Origin: Anagrus nilaparvatae | Lineage: Eukaryota > Arthropoda > Insecta > Hymenoptera > Mymaridae | DNA length: 64,000 bases | Assembly: GCA_022575985.1 (NCBI GenBank) | Contig: JAKSXM010000142.1 | Span: 4,774,001-4,838,000 of the forward strand | Direction: 5' to 3' | Part shown: piece by piece, positions 34,000 to 46,819 of the stretch | Layout of the letters: every line of letters begins with the position of its first letter | Numbering within the stretch: the stretch's first letter is position 1 | The notes under the pieces: generated by a model | Told to the model about the DNA's origin: nothing | Databases searched by the model: none | What the model saw: only the letters and a program-made list of their open reading frames with translations | Program-made: the position numbers and the translations under genes

Positions 34000-34620
34000 A
34001 AAATCTTGAATTTTAATACCCTCTTTCCCTTAAGTCCATAAGTGTCACATCTATTTTTTTTATCCTGTGTTAATTTATTAATAATTTTTCTTCATACTTC
34101 GATCGAAACTGCTTAGCTTCGTCTTTTTTTTGGCAACCGAAAGTTATATGAAAAATATACACTGTAAAAAGTAACTTTCTTAGATTCACAAAAAAAATAG
34201 AATATTTTCAAAAAATTAGTAATTTTTCGAAAAAAATCTTGAATTTACTAAATTTAGTATATTAACTAAAAATTTGAGTATTTCCGATTTTTTTTGTAAA
34301 TTCGCGAGAAAAATTGATAATTTACCATTTTTTTTCGAAAATTTACAAAAAATATTTGCTAATTTACAAATTTTTTCGTAAATTCACAAGAAAAAATCGA
34401 GAATTCTCGAATTTCCAAATTTAGTAAATTTACGATTATTTTTGAAAATTTTCTAATTTTTCGAAAATATTCTATTTTTTTTGTGAATCTAAGAAAGTTA
34501 CTTTTTACAGTGTATATACTATAAAGAATAGCCCAAATGGTACGTAAGGTACTTTCCGAGGCGAGGCCGAGGATGATAAACAGCAATTTAGGGCATTCTT
34601 TATTTAAAGACAAGGGTCAT
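34000..34620. repeat. Segmental duplication S3 (partial), interrupted by a MITE
   Basis: CTTCATACTTCGATCGAAAC, GCAACCGAAAGTTATA and AAAGAATAGCCCAAATGG match S1 and S2. The CACTG-family MITE (34160-34512) sits between AAAAATATA and TATACTATAAAG, where S1 and S2 have continuous sequence. Confidence 0.75.
34160..34512. mobile_element. TA-flanked MITE, CACTG family, copy 2
   Basis: A 353-bp element with termini CACTGTAAAAAGTAACTTTC and complement, flanked by TA on both sides. Duplications S1 (near 23970) and S2 (near 29040) lack it, which gives empty sites and shows it inserted into this copy only. The minus-strand frame at 34359-34613 is built from the repeat and is not a gene. Confidence 0.92.
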
Positions 34621-34861
34621 TTATAAAATTTTTTGGTAGGAAAATTCCTCGGCTTTCTCTCAGATGGTAATTTTTTTTTTTTTTTCTGGCGACGAGTCGT
34701 TTTCAAACCCTATTTTGAATCTACTTACCTAATTTATCCTAAAATTTCCATTGTTACAATTAATTTTACCAAATTTTTCAAAAATAATATTTTCTTAATT
34801 GCAAGATAAAAAACTAATTAAGACAAGCCTGTAATTCTTAGAAATTTTTTTTTTGTGGGAC

Positions 34862-35016
34862 CAAGAATAAGAATTGTTTATTTACTTGTTTTATAAAATA
34901 AATAGAACGAAATTAAATGTAATACAGTCATTATTAAGTTGAAAATTACAGTATTTTGTTAAAGTCAGTTATGGGTTTTTTTAGTTAATATTATTTTGCA
35001 CGTACACGGAATTTTG
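34862..35016. repeat. Right boundary repeat of the Kazal cluster
   Basis: Direct-orientation match to 20412-20575 (AAGAATAAGA, TTTTATAAAATAAA, TAATACAGTCATTATTAAGT, TTTTGCACGTA). The pair brackets the array and suggests a larger ancestral unit. Confidence 0.7.
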
Positions 35017-35214
35017 TTTTTTGTTTAAAATGATTGAAAATATCTTGAAATGTTAAGAAATTTAAAAAAAATAAGTTTCACTTATTAAAAAATGTGAGTA
35101 ACGTGGCATGGTGAGACTTAAAAAAAAGGTTTTGGACCAAAAAGAAAAAATTAAAAAAAAATTTTTTTAAGGTTTTATGTCATTTGCAAAACCATTTATA
35201 AAACAAAAAAATTT

Positions 35215-35470
35215 TGGCTGCATATAAGAATCTCATTTTTAATAAAACATACATATTTTGCTTTAAAATTTATTTTGCTATAAAAATGAATATTACAAGA
35301 ATATTACATGAATATTACCTAACAACTAAATTAATATAATGTAGGAAAAATTTTATTTTATTTATTCATAATACAAGGAAATAACTTTTGTTACTTTTAT
35401 TGATAAGGAATGAATAATTATCAAGGATAGAATGGATTGTAAATAACTCAAATTATTACAACTTTGTATT
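35215..35470 (-). pseudogene. Outermost Kazal gene relic (promoter and exon 1)
   Basis: The upstream block (TTGATAAG.AATGAATAATTA, ATGTAGGAAAAA) is recognisable at 35335-35470. Below it, at about 35245, the minus strand reads ATGAGATTCTTATATGCAGC, resembling the start of exon 1 and then diverging. The TATA sequence is degraded and no further exons were found. Confidence 0.5.
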
Positions 35471-36139
35471 TAAAATATAAATTTTAAAAATATATTTAAT
35501 AATATAATAAAGGAAAGTCCAAAAAATCCGGAAAACTACTTAAGCTGTCGATAATTTTTTAATTCAAATTTTAAATTAATAAATTTTTTATAATTTCACT
35601 TTGTTAGTTTTGTCTCTGAAGAGATGATAGGAGAGCAAAAAAGAAATTTTTTTCGAAATACTATATTTTTATTCTGTTTAAAATTTAATCAAGTAATTCT
35701 CTGAAACGTTTATTCAACACGTAAACTAAAACCTCCGGGTTTTCATATGAATCTTTACCTATTACCTTTACGATACGTCAATTTTTACGAGATTTTTATG
35801 AATGCGGAGTTAAATAAACTGATTATTTTGTATTTACCTTTAAAGAATGAACAGCTTTGTAGTTTGGAGATCTTAATATAAGAGTCATTATGATAAGTGA
35901 ACTATTCGTAATAAATTTATCTTAATTGAAAAATTTTCTCGTAAATGAAATGAGTTTCTAAAGATACATAACTAATGACTTCGATTCATACTGATTTATA
36001 TAGTATAATTAAATATTTTATGACGGTAACTACTAATAATAAATTATCCACAACGCTTGATTTTCTGGAATATTATTTTGGACTATGCTGTTTTATGTTA
36101 ACAGTTATTCAGAAATAACATATGCACCAATTTTAACCC
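35471..36139. other. Gene-free AT-rich DNA
   Basis: No gene or repeat family was recognised between the last Kazal relic and the repeat at 36140. Confidence 0.45.
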
Positions 36140-36317
36140 AGAGAAACTTATAACCGGTTTGTGTAAACACAACCTAAATGCATAGAATATGTATACTTGC
36201 AGCTAAGTGTTGGGTATTAAACATAAATGTTACGCAACATTACAATACAATTTGCTATTTTTATTACCTTTTCCAGATTCTAAACCCAAATTATTCTGAT
36301 CCCCTAAACGGGTGGAA

Positions 36318-38328
36318 CAGCATTAAATTTGAAAAAACTACCCCTTAAAAGGGGTATTTTGGATGTACTCGAATTTGGGGCGGTCAGATTTGGTCCATAA
36401 GGGTTTTTTGGGTTGCTGATCACGAATTTTTGGGAAATTTAAAAAAAAAATTATTTTTCACCCTTAAATTTGCAAAACTACCTCTAAAATGTTGTTTTTG
36501 CTATTTTCGCTCTTTCAGCCTTCAGAAACGGGTTTAATGGATTTTTTAGGTCGCTGAACAAGAATTTTAGGGAATTTTTTGTTAAAAATTAATTTTTCAC
36601 CCTTAAATTAACAGAAACTACCCCTAAAAGGAGTGTTTTTGCTATTTTTGCATTTTCAGTGTTAAGATTCGGAACTTAAAGTTAGCAAATGTTTTTTAAT
36701 TTAAATATTTAAATATATATACACAAAAATTTTGTTTTTGCTAACATAAAAGTGCTAAATTAATTTTTCATTAAAAATTCCTACTTTAATTGTTCTATCA
36801 TTTGGATTACGGTATCGTGCTTGCAATCCTTCAGGTTGGATATGACGGTAAATATTCTGACAAAGATGAAATAGACAACATTTAATATTTTCCTCCCCAA
36901 TCACTTCTTTAGCAGCAAAAATTATACTTTGCTCATAATCATTCATTATTATTGATGGCATATTTACTTGAATATTTAAATTACGTACGGATGATATTGT
37001 AATTTCAAAAACCTTTTAATACGAAATTTTTTCTTTAGATTCGAGAAGTGAATAAACAAGTGGTAAACTAGTTCGATCTACATGCGAAATTGCCCCCATG
37101 ATAACGAAAAGCTGGAAAAAAATTGATGGCGCACACTTGAAAGTGCCATCCACAAACCAGGTATTGCATCTAAAAAGCTGTCTTATATTTTCTTTTGTGG
37201 CAAATATTAGAATTCTTCCAAATTCTTCAACTTCATCATTCTCATAGGAATCGTAAAGGAAAAAGTTGTCTCCAGATAATGATTGCTTGTATTCGTTAGG
37301 GATTTCCTCCAAGTCTTGTAAATTTTGTACAAAAGAGCACATAAAAAAATTTTAAATTAATTTTAAATAATTTGAATTTTGGAAAAATTTTGGAAAGGGT
37401 AATTGGTAAAAAATATTTTTGGTAAATAAATTTTTGGAAAAAAAAATTAGTAAACAAAAATTTGGAAAAAAAAAATTGATAAAGTGATTTTGGTAAAATT
37501 GACCACCTACCAAAATTCTGCGAAATTCGTGATCAACAACTCAAAAAACCCATTTGAACCGAATCTGAACGCTGAAAGAGCATAAATAGCAAAAACACCC
37601 CTTTTAGGGGTAGTTTCTGTTAATTTAAGGGTGAGAAATTAATTTTTAACAAAAAATTCCCCAAAATTCTTATTCAGCGACCCAAAAAACCCATTAAAAC
37701 CGTTCTGAACGTTCAAAGAGCGGAAGTAGAAAATGCAACTTTTCAGGGGTATTTTTGCTAATTTAAAGGTGAGAAATTAATTTTTAATAAAAATTTCCCC
37801 AAAATTCGTGATCAGCGACCAAAAAACCTATATGAACCGAATCTTAACACTGACAATGCAAAAATAGCAAAAACATCCCTTTTAGTGGTAGTTTCTGTTA
37901 ATTTAAGGGTGAGAAATTATTTTTAATAAAAAATTCTCCAAAATTCTTGTTCAACGACCCAAAAACCCATTAAAACTGTTTCTGAACGGTTAAAGTGCCA
38001 AAATAGCAAAAAAACACCACCTTTTTAGGGGTGTTTTTTGCTAATTAAGGGGCGAAATATTAACTTTTCATAGAAAAGTCCTTGAAATTCTTGATCAGCG
38101 ACCCAGAAAACCCTTATGGGCCGAATCTGACCGCTCAAAATTCGAATACATCAAAAATACCCCTTTTTAGGAGTAGTTCTTGCAAATTTAAGGGTGTTTC
38201 ACCCATTTTTCATAGAAATGACTCCAAAATTCGTGATCAGCGATCCAAAAAACTCATAGTAGACCAAATCTGGTAGTGGTAGGTGATTATACCTCCAAAA
38301 CCGTATTTTGACTGGAGTATAACCCGGA
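36318..38328 (-). mobile_element. MULE transposon with arms of ~140-bp tandem units
   Basis: A decayed transposase core (36755-37342) lies between two arms in opposite orientation. The left arm has about three units with AAAACTACCCCTTAAAAGGGG near 36330, 36472 and 36610. The right arm has about five inverted units with CCCCTTTTAGGGGTAGTTT near 37590, 37735, 37870, 38010 and 38150. Each unit also carries CAGCGACCCAAAAAACCC. The outer right end is CCGTATTTTGACTGGAGTAT near 38300. Tandem-repeat arms around a MULE core define one element; the left terminus is eroded and no target duplication was found. Confidence 0.82.
36755..37342 (-). pseudogene. MULE transposase core, one in-frame stop, truncated
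   Basis: The two minus-strand frames 37342-37016 and 36961-36755 are in the same phase, separated by a single TAA (37018-37016) with coding-like sequence on both sides (KISY stop KVFEITISSVRNLN). Motifs typical of MULE transposases follow in order: CNTWFVDGTFKCAP (first catalytic Asp), then SIIMNDYEQSI (second Asp), then CLFHLCQNIYRHIQ (the C/H motif) and GLQARYR. The region of the third acidic residue is missing after NEKLI. With the stop and truncation it cannot be active, but the low number of lesions suggests moderate age. Confidence 0.88.
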
Positions 38329-38670
38329 TTATTACAAGTCCTAAAACACAGATTTTTCTAAGTCCCTGAACTTTAATTATTCTAAGTCCCTAAATCTGAA
38401 TTGTGCTAAATCCCTAAATCTAAATTATTCTAAGTTCTATTTGACCTCCCCCCCATTTATTTTCAGATATCCAGGGTAACCCCTGTAAACATTTCCCATG
38501 TTAAAATTGACTTTTTTAGGTGGGAATCAAATGGACTTTGAATTTGGGGACTTATAATTTCGGTTCTAGTACATGTAATAATTAGAAAGTGTTATAACTG
38601 AAATCTGTTATAATTGAATATGTCCCATGCTCGTTGCTTGCATTAACACACAAACCAGTTCTAAGTTTTT

Positions 38671-40555
38671 AGTATCTTCCAGAAAAAATGAAGATTAAGG
38701 AAATTTTAAAGACACCTTTTTTTAAAAAAATTTTTAATTCTATACGCCGCTAATTTTTGTAAAATGGCTCACACTGAGACTTACATCATAAAAAAAAATA
38801 TTTAATTAGTAAAACCTAAATATCAAGTACAAAATACCTGTTGCAAAAAATTAATGAAAATGTATAAAATGAAGATAAAAAAGAATTTTTTTGTCGTTAA
38901 CTATATGTATAAATACATTTTTGTTTCCCACACGTACAATTATTTGAAACGAAAATTGAGTATATAAATATAAAGAGTATTTTGAGAGTGAAATATATAG
39001 TTTGAAATATATATCCAATAATATAAAATAGAAGGGAAAAAGGAGAAAAGGCATTATATAATGTCACGTGATGCATTTACGCAATTATTCGATATTGCGT
39101 ATATGGTATTTTATATTACACACTCAATAAATGTTTTCTCGTTATACGATCAGTGTTATTCTTTTTTATCGACATTAAATTAATCAGAATACATTATTTT
39201 AACAAACTAAAATAAATTAAGTTTCATTTTTATTATTTTTCTATTTTTTTTCGAGCAAATGATTTAATATCATTAAAATATATATACGTTAAATAATGAT
39301 AATTTATCTTAAAAATGAAATAAATAACGTAATTGTATTATTAAAGCTATAAACATTAACTCATAAAATCTTTCCCAAATGACTATAGAAATAGTGAAAA
39401 TTATTATTTTCTATATACAAAACTGAAAATATTAATGGTATAAATTATAAATTTTGTAAATTATTATTACTTTTAGTATATTATATCCATGAAAATATAT
39501 ATTTATGATATTTTACAAACCTAGGATAATTTTAATTTATTTCAATTGGTTATTCTAGTTCTTTTTTAAAAAAATTTTATTAATTACTTTTGAAAGAAAA
39601 ATCTTCATAAATCAAATCAATCCATTAATAAAATAAAAAACATACATTTTTAAATTCCATCAGCTTACATCACAAGACTCGATTTTTTTTAACACATAAA
39701 TTTATGCAAATAAACTTGGCAAAGTACCTCCTTTGGTTACTTTTATAGAAAGAAATATATATATAGCTAGAAAAAGTCCAACAAAAATGGCGATTTTAAT
39801 TCCCATGAGATTTTTATATTTTCAACAATTTTGTTATCTAACGATTTCACGTACTGTTGACAATGTACTATTGGAAAAAAAAGCTTTTGCATTTTCTACA
39901 ATTTCTTTATTTTTTTTTCTCTCTGTATTTTTCTTAATATTTTGCTTTTTTATAATAAATCTTATTTGCATTTCATTTTAAGAAAATATTTTTTTACATA
40001 CATATTTTTATTTGAATGTAATAAAAAATATGAGATTTACATTTAAAATCTTATTTTTTATAATTTTATTTTATACAGGTTTCAATTTTCTGCGAACCCT
40101 ATAAAATTGCACATCAAATCAAGCTTTACAAATAGTATTTTTATAGTTGAATTTTTTAGCTAATATAAAAATTTTAGTAATTAATTTTTTTAAGCTTTGA
40201 TTAACGCTTTTTTTGTAAGGTGATTTATATTAGTATAATTAATTTGTTACATATCCTTATATTTAAATATATTTATTAATTTACATAAGGTACCCTTTTC
40301 TGGGTTTTAACAATAATATTTCATTACAAGAGGCGATTAAAGTGGCTTATCAAAATACCCTGCCAACTAGCTGGCACTAAGGTTCCTCAAACAATGAGCT
40401 AAATACTTTAATATGCCACAGATATCACCGATTACAACCATGCAATCATACATTCATTTCTATTAACTTGTAAAAGTTAAAAGAAAATTTATGTATTGAA
40501 TTCAACTAAATCTATTTTTTTCAAAATAAAATCTAACGTAATTCATTGGATAATA
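38671..40555. other. Gene-free AT-rich DNA
   Basis: No supported gene is seen. The frames at 38851-39054 (-) and 39733-39981 (+) are hydrophobic, low-complexity and lack any recognised domain. Confidence 0.45.
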
Positions 40556-40559
40556 ATTA

Positions 40560-41340
40560 TTCAAGAGTACTTTCATGGAATTAAATGAAGTATTACACCA
40601 ACAAAAAAAAATATGGCATTTTTTTTTTTTTTTTTTAATTTTGAGAAAAAATTTTTGAAAAAATTAGGTGTCATATCCAAAAAATGACTATAAACGAACT
40701 TTCTAAAACTAGTACCCTCATAGAAATAAATTAGGTACTACGTCCAAAAAGAAAAAAAAATTGGTGTTTCTTATATTTTTTTATGACAAAAATTTTTGGA
40801 AAAAAATTTTCAAAAAATTAAGTATCAGATTCGAGATATCGAGTAAAACCCATACTTTCAAATATAAGTACTTTCATGGAAATAAATGAGGTATTACATC
40901 CAAATTAAAAAAAAAAAAGTAGTTTGAGATTTTTTGATAAAAAAATTTTTGGAAATAAAAATTAGGTCTTAATTCGATAATGGTTGTGAAGTTTCACCCG
41001 TTACAATATTTTCAGATATTAGTACTTTCATGGAATTAAATGAGGTATTACACCCAAAAAAAGAAAAAATATTGCAGTTTTTTTAATTTATTTGTTTTTT
41101 TAATTTTTCAAAAAAATTTTTCAAAAAAATTGGTTTCAGATCCAAAAAATTACTATAAACGAACTTTCTAAAACTAGTACCCTCATAGAAATAAATTAGG
41201 TACGTCCAAAAAGAAAAAAAAAATTGGTGTTTCTTGTATTTTTTTATGACAAAAATTTTTGGAAAAAAATTTTCAAAAAATTAAGTATCAGATTCGAGAT
41301 ATAGAGTAAAACCCATACTTTCAAATATAAGTCCCCAAAC
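40560..41340. repeat. Higher-order tandem repeat of ~150-bp monomers
   Basis: Related monomers begin at about 40568, 40712, 40868, 41022 and 41176, each with AGTA(C/T)..TCAT(G/A)GAA.TAAATNAGGTA. The first and fourth, and the second and fifth, are the most alike: the array repeats as a block of about 454 bp containing three diverged monomers. A lone copy lies near 3420-3530. No coding is seen. Confidence 0.75.
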
Positions 41341-44300
41341 CCAATTTATTGTACCTATGACCCTAAATTATTTTTCTGGACAGTAGTCACGAAAGTGCAA
41401 CATTGTAAAAATGAAAAATGTCCTAGATCGCATGTAAATAACCATCGGAGAAAACAAGTCTTTTCCAATAGCACTTTGAAAGGAAAATAGAAGTTTTTCT
41501 CTCGCTTAGAAGAATTTTAAATTCATAATGTTGAAACGATTAATTTTTAGTGTTAAATTCAACATGAAACTCTTCATATAGGCATAAACGTAAAGAGTAA
41601 AAGCAAGTAACAGGCGTTTATATATTTTTTGATCAACGTCAACGAATTAAAATTATATATATTTTGAAAGACAAGATTTGTAGATAAATGACATGAGAAA
41701 TGTTGATGAAATTCTGTCCACAAGTACTTCTACCTAAATCTCTCTAATCAAATAAAATCATTACGTGCAACGAAGATATAACTTGAATAATATGTTCCAG
41801 TAAATATAACGTACATAGTTTACTATATGCAAGATGCCAAAATTAGGTGGTATGTTCTATGTCGTTGACATTAAATATTCAATTAGACCTATTTCAGATG
41901 CTTGTGGTCGATGTATATTCAAATCCCAATGGAATTTTACAACTTCTCTAAAACTATTGGTTTAACTTACAGTTATCGATCGATAATGTTATACAAAATT
42001 TAATTATTGATATTCGTTTAAACTTTACATTACATACTTTTTTTAATTATATTTTTTAATATAATTTAATGCCACTTATCATATCCAGTTTTTAAATAAA
42101 TTCTTTTACATTATGTGTTGTCTTATTTATATTAAAAAAAAATAAGGAAAACGAATAAGAAAAAAAAAACAACTCATGCAAGGTAATTTTTCAAGGGTCA
42201 GCAGAATACTCAAGCAATGTATTTTATATAAAGAAGAAAAAGTAACGACTCGCGTGCTAGAAAAACCAAAAGTATCACGCTATAGTACTCTCATGGGTAC
42301 CCTAATCTGGCTATTCTACTTTATAGAAGAACGATCCTCATATATATAACAACAATCTTCTTTTTTTTTCTTTAAAATTACCTTTGTATTCTTTATACTT
42401 TTAATCCACTATCTATTCTTCTGCAATTTTTACTATTTTTTTGCAAACTTTACTGTTTTCTTCTTTAATTGACTATTACATTTATTTTTCTAAAATTTAT
42501 GTTACAGAAATGAGATTCTGGAACATTAACGAATAACTTCATAATTTGGATAAAAAATTAGAATATTATCATTTTTTTAATATTTTCAGCCCAAGGACTT
42601 CATGAGCTTAAAATGTTAGCCAGTTAAAATTTCCCTTACACGATAATAAAACATAAAGAGTCGTTAAATTAACTACCAAAAGCTTACGGCGTGTGTCCAT
42701 TCACTAAAATGACCGGCACGCGAACATCCTTAATCGATGTACTTACTTTTTTAAACATAATTTATATATAATAAGCTTTTTTCTTGATTAAATTTTATAA
42801 GTTAAAATCTAATACATTAAAAATAATTTAATATAAATTACGTTATTACAGTAAATTGCATTAATTTTCAGAAAAAAAAAAACCAATTTGAAAAAGTATA
42901 AAAATGTCAATATTTATGAAAAATAGTTGAAAATCCTCTTTGATTACATAGAATTGTTTTTTTGAAAAAGCAAAAATGTATAGAAAAATATGATTAAATA
43001 AAAGCTATGATCATGACAATAAATCTTCAATATATTACTATACCCATATTGATATAAAGCCTGTGGAATTCATGACTCTCAGGTTTCTTTTTTTTTTATA
43101 CAATCCAACTTTGTACATATAATATAATAAACGCGACGAGTTTCATCCTTGAAGACATTTATCATATATAAAAAATAAAACGCGGTCAGCATACGAGTAA
43201 ATACTTAGACTAAAAAAAAAATTTATAAAAATGTGTGAGTGACCGAAAAGCCCAAATGGAAAAACTTATCATTTATTCAAAAGAACTCAGATATAAGGGA
43301 TATAAAAATAATTTGTTTTATGGGATGGAACATATCTTTTTTCTTTCACCTTGTACCCTTCCTTTATAATACAAATTATTGTCACTGGACAAATGGTAAG
43401 ACCTTTCGGGAATTACTTAAATAAATCATGAAATCTTGCGTGCTAGAATAATAAAAAATTATAACTTTATTCGTTTTACCCTAAAATTAGATTTGTTTTT
43501 CTTTGGGAAATTTACTTATATAGATTGAACAATTAGATTTGATTGGTTATTTGTAATTTTGATTTTCGAATTTTTTAAAGATGCGGTGTAAATATTAAAT
43601 GTTTATAAGTAAATGAAAATAAAAGTAATAAAAAATGCCTAACGTCCTGTAGATTTAGTAATCGCATACTATGCAAGAGAATGCCTCTGGCGGCTTTATT
43701 TTGCAAACCTTGATTTAGTAATCACAGCTTAAAAATCTCAGCCGAAAAAATTAAAACATTTTCGAAAAATTAGTAAATTTTCGAAAAAATTTGTAAATAT
43801 TCGAAAGAAATCGTAAATTTACTATATTTAGAATATTAACAAAAAATTCGAGTAGTCTCGATCGATAGAAATCTATCTAAAGAATGGTATATTTTTGATA
43901 TTTATAACAGATGACATAAAAAAAAACCACGATATTTATAAATAAATGCACGTATGAAATCTCACACCCAATATGTATATATATTACATTGACAATAATA
44001 ACAAAAAATAAAAGAAAAGAAACTAAAAAAAAAGAAAAGTAGTAGCAATGAAGCTTGTTTTGTATTATCCATACTCTTTTTTTACAACCTGTTGTCCACT
44101 ATATATTTCAGCTATTCAATTTTTTTTTGTCGCATTCATTCAATATTATAGCTTTTTTTTATCTAACTTGTTACTTAAACTTGTCAGAATAAACCACACG
44201 TTAATAAAATTTGATCTATTGTATGTATTTTTTTGAGTCTTTAAAAAAGTCTCTTTTATAATAGATGATATTTTTCTAAATGGTTATTTTAGGCACACTT

Positions 44301-45510
44301 ATTCGTAGAAAACAGGGCAGATGTAATGTTCAGGTTCATTGCAAATATTCACCTATATTATATGTTTTGAAGAAGATAAGTATAAAATACAAGAGCCTCT
44401 CAGCATGAGGTGATAGGTTGAGTTTGCCGTTTAGCACCCCCGCCCTAACCCTTATAAAAAAATAATAATAAAAAGAAGAAGCAGGGCGTTTCTATTATCA
44501 TTATAATCAAGTTTTTTTTATGAAAGATGCGCTGATCAGCCACATTGTCATGCCACATGCTAAACTATTACTTGAGTATTTATATTATATGCCAATAGGG
44601 AGATTTTCAAATATAATAATCAAGTATTATATAATAAATGAATATTATATCCTCTCTTCAAAAACCATTATGCATCGTTATACTTTTACAATGTTTCAAT
44701 AAATCGACTATGGGACATAAGGGATTTATGCTTTTAATATACTTGTAATTAACAAAATATGTATATTTGGGTTACTGTAATTATTTAATTCTGTTTTTTT
44801 GATGTTTTAGACCAAAAAAATTGTTTAGTTTTTTTTAGGTTTTACTAAATATTGACTTGAACCACTTTTGCAATTATTTAAGGCATTGTGAAAATACTTC
44901 AATTTTAAAAATTTTAATATAGTAGTTTTGAAAATTTATTATATTATTTTTTAATAGCTCATCTGGAGGTAATTAATTTCAAAATTTATTTTTAAAAATA
45001 CAAATACATATGTCAAATAATTAACTTTTGAAAAATCGAAAGCATATTTCAAAATATTTTCTTTTTTTTTTTTAAATATAAAATTAACGTTTTCTTTTTC
45101 ATACAAAATTATGTTCAATGCCTAGAAAAAACAAAACAAATAAAACTAATACAAATTTATTAAAACAAACACACTTTCATAAATAATTAACAACGTAAAA
45201 TAAACATTTATTAAAAGATACAATAAAATTATAAAAAAAATAAGTAAACAATTATCTAACAATGATCCACTCAATAATTATTTTTTTTTTTAAACAAGTG
45301 CAAATAAAATTCAAAAGTCTATAGAATTGTTTGATATTACAGGGATGAAATATATAGACACAAGTTATCTAAGTGTAAAAACTCTCTATCTGTACATTGA
45401 AAGAGATGTTTCACCCTATAAATATCACATATGTCAGCCTCTCTTTTTTTGCCCTTACATTTTTAAATAATGTATTAGTTTTTGCAACAAAAAATTGATA
45501 ATATAGCTAC
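41341..45510. other. Gene-free DNA with a MITE fragment at 43745-43870
   Basis: 43745-43870 matches the interior of the CACTG MITE family (TTTTCGAAAAATTAGTAAATTTTC) without either terminus. Short open frames (43239-43424, 44048-44236, 44520-44702) have no recognised domain. The rest is unremarkable AT-rich sequence. Confidence 0.45.
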
Positions 45511-45512
45511 TA

Positions 45513-45842
45513 CACTGTAAAAAGTAACTTTCTTAGATTTACAAAAAAAATAGAATTTTTTCGAAAAATTCGAGAATTCTCGATTTTTTTTTGTAAATTT
45601 ACGAAAGAAGTTGTAAATTCACAATTATTTTTCGTAAATTTACAAACATTTTTTGAAAATTTTCGAAAAAAATTGTAAATTATCAATTTTTCTTGCGAAT
45701 TCACAAAAAAAAATCGAGAATACTCGAATTTTTCGTTAATATACTAAATTTAGTAATTATACGATTTTTTTCGAATATTCACAAATTTTTTCGAAAATGT
45801 TCTAATTTTTTTGTTAATATATGAAAGTTACTTTTTACAGTG
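45513..45842. mobile_element. TA-flanked MITE, CACTG family, copy 3
   Basis: A 330-bp element with termini CACTGTAAAAAGTAACTTTC and complement, TA on both flanks (45511-45512 and 45843-45844). The 64-codon minus-strand frame at 45510-45704 is entirely inside it. Confidence 0.9.
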
Positions 45843-45844
45843 TA

Positions 45845-46817
45845 GTATTTTAAAGAAAATTATTTATTTTGAATAACAAATTTACGTGTGTACTGCATAT
45901 TTTTAAAGCAAAACAAAGTATTTAGATAAATAGTAGGTGATTTACGTTATAAGTAAAAACTATTTTTCAAGAAGTATTTTTTTTTTTTTGTAAAAGATGT
46001 AATATTTTTTCAAGAAGCATACACGCAGTCAACGTCCGTAACAAACGGCTTAATATACCGCACAATTGAATTTTGACCTTAAGTAAATTTTATATAAATT
46101 TTCTACTTTGGACAAATGTGCTCTTTAAGCTAACATATGCAAGTATATTTGTATAAAGAAAGACTTGGTTTGACAGTCGTAATACAAACATTGAAAGGAA
46201 TATTATCATAGCTTTGTAATAGGCTTAACTTAGGGTTATATATGTGAATAAATTTCTTTATGTATTGGTTTAGCATGAAATTTGACTGCGGGGTGCATTA
46301 AAACGTATGGAAAGTAAGTATTTATATACATATTTAAGGTACCCATTAGGTGGTCTTGATAATTGGATTTGGCCAGTGTGTGGTGATGTTCATTTGACAT
46401 TATTGGGACATTTAGAAGCTTCCGTTTCTTTTTTTTGGATTAAATTATATTATATTTAATGTGTATAAAAGATATTTAAGGAAAAACAACTCAAATATTA
46501 AAGGTTTATAATGTAGATATAGGGTGACTAGAATATTTTCATGAATCGAGGTTAAATTTTGGGTTTTAATATAATTTGTTTTAATCAAATGTTTACTAAT
46601 TTTTGTTTTATTTAAAATCTTCACAGATTGGCCATGAGAAAAAATTAAAATTAATAAAAAATTTTAAAAGTTCGTGAAGGGAAAAAATGATATAGCAATT
46701 ATTACTTATAATTAACCATCAGACTTAAGATTTAATCTTTAAAATTGCTCAAGGGACCAAAAATATATTATCTGACTCTAAAATTTTTGATCCTTAATAT
46801 TGTTGACTTCTTATAGC
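45845..46817. other. Gene-free spacer between two MITE copies
   Basis: No gene or repeat was recognised in this ~970-bp stretch. Confidence 0.45.
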
Positions 46818-46819
46818 TA

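Larger units (their letters stand above)
36140..38670. repeat. Older dispersed repeat hosting a nested MULE
   Basis: The left part 36140-36315 matches 24410-24600 (GTAAACACAACCTAAATGCAT, TGTTACGCAACATTACAATA). The right part 38330-38670 holds repeated CTAAGTCCCTAAATCT motifs and is the reverse complement of a copy at 4688-4930. The MULE (about 36318-38328) separates the two halves. Confidence 0.6.
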
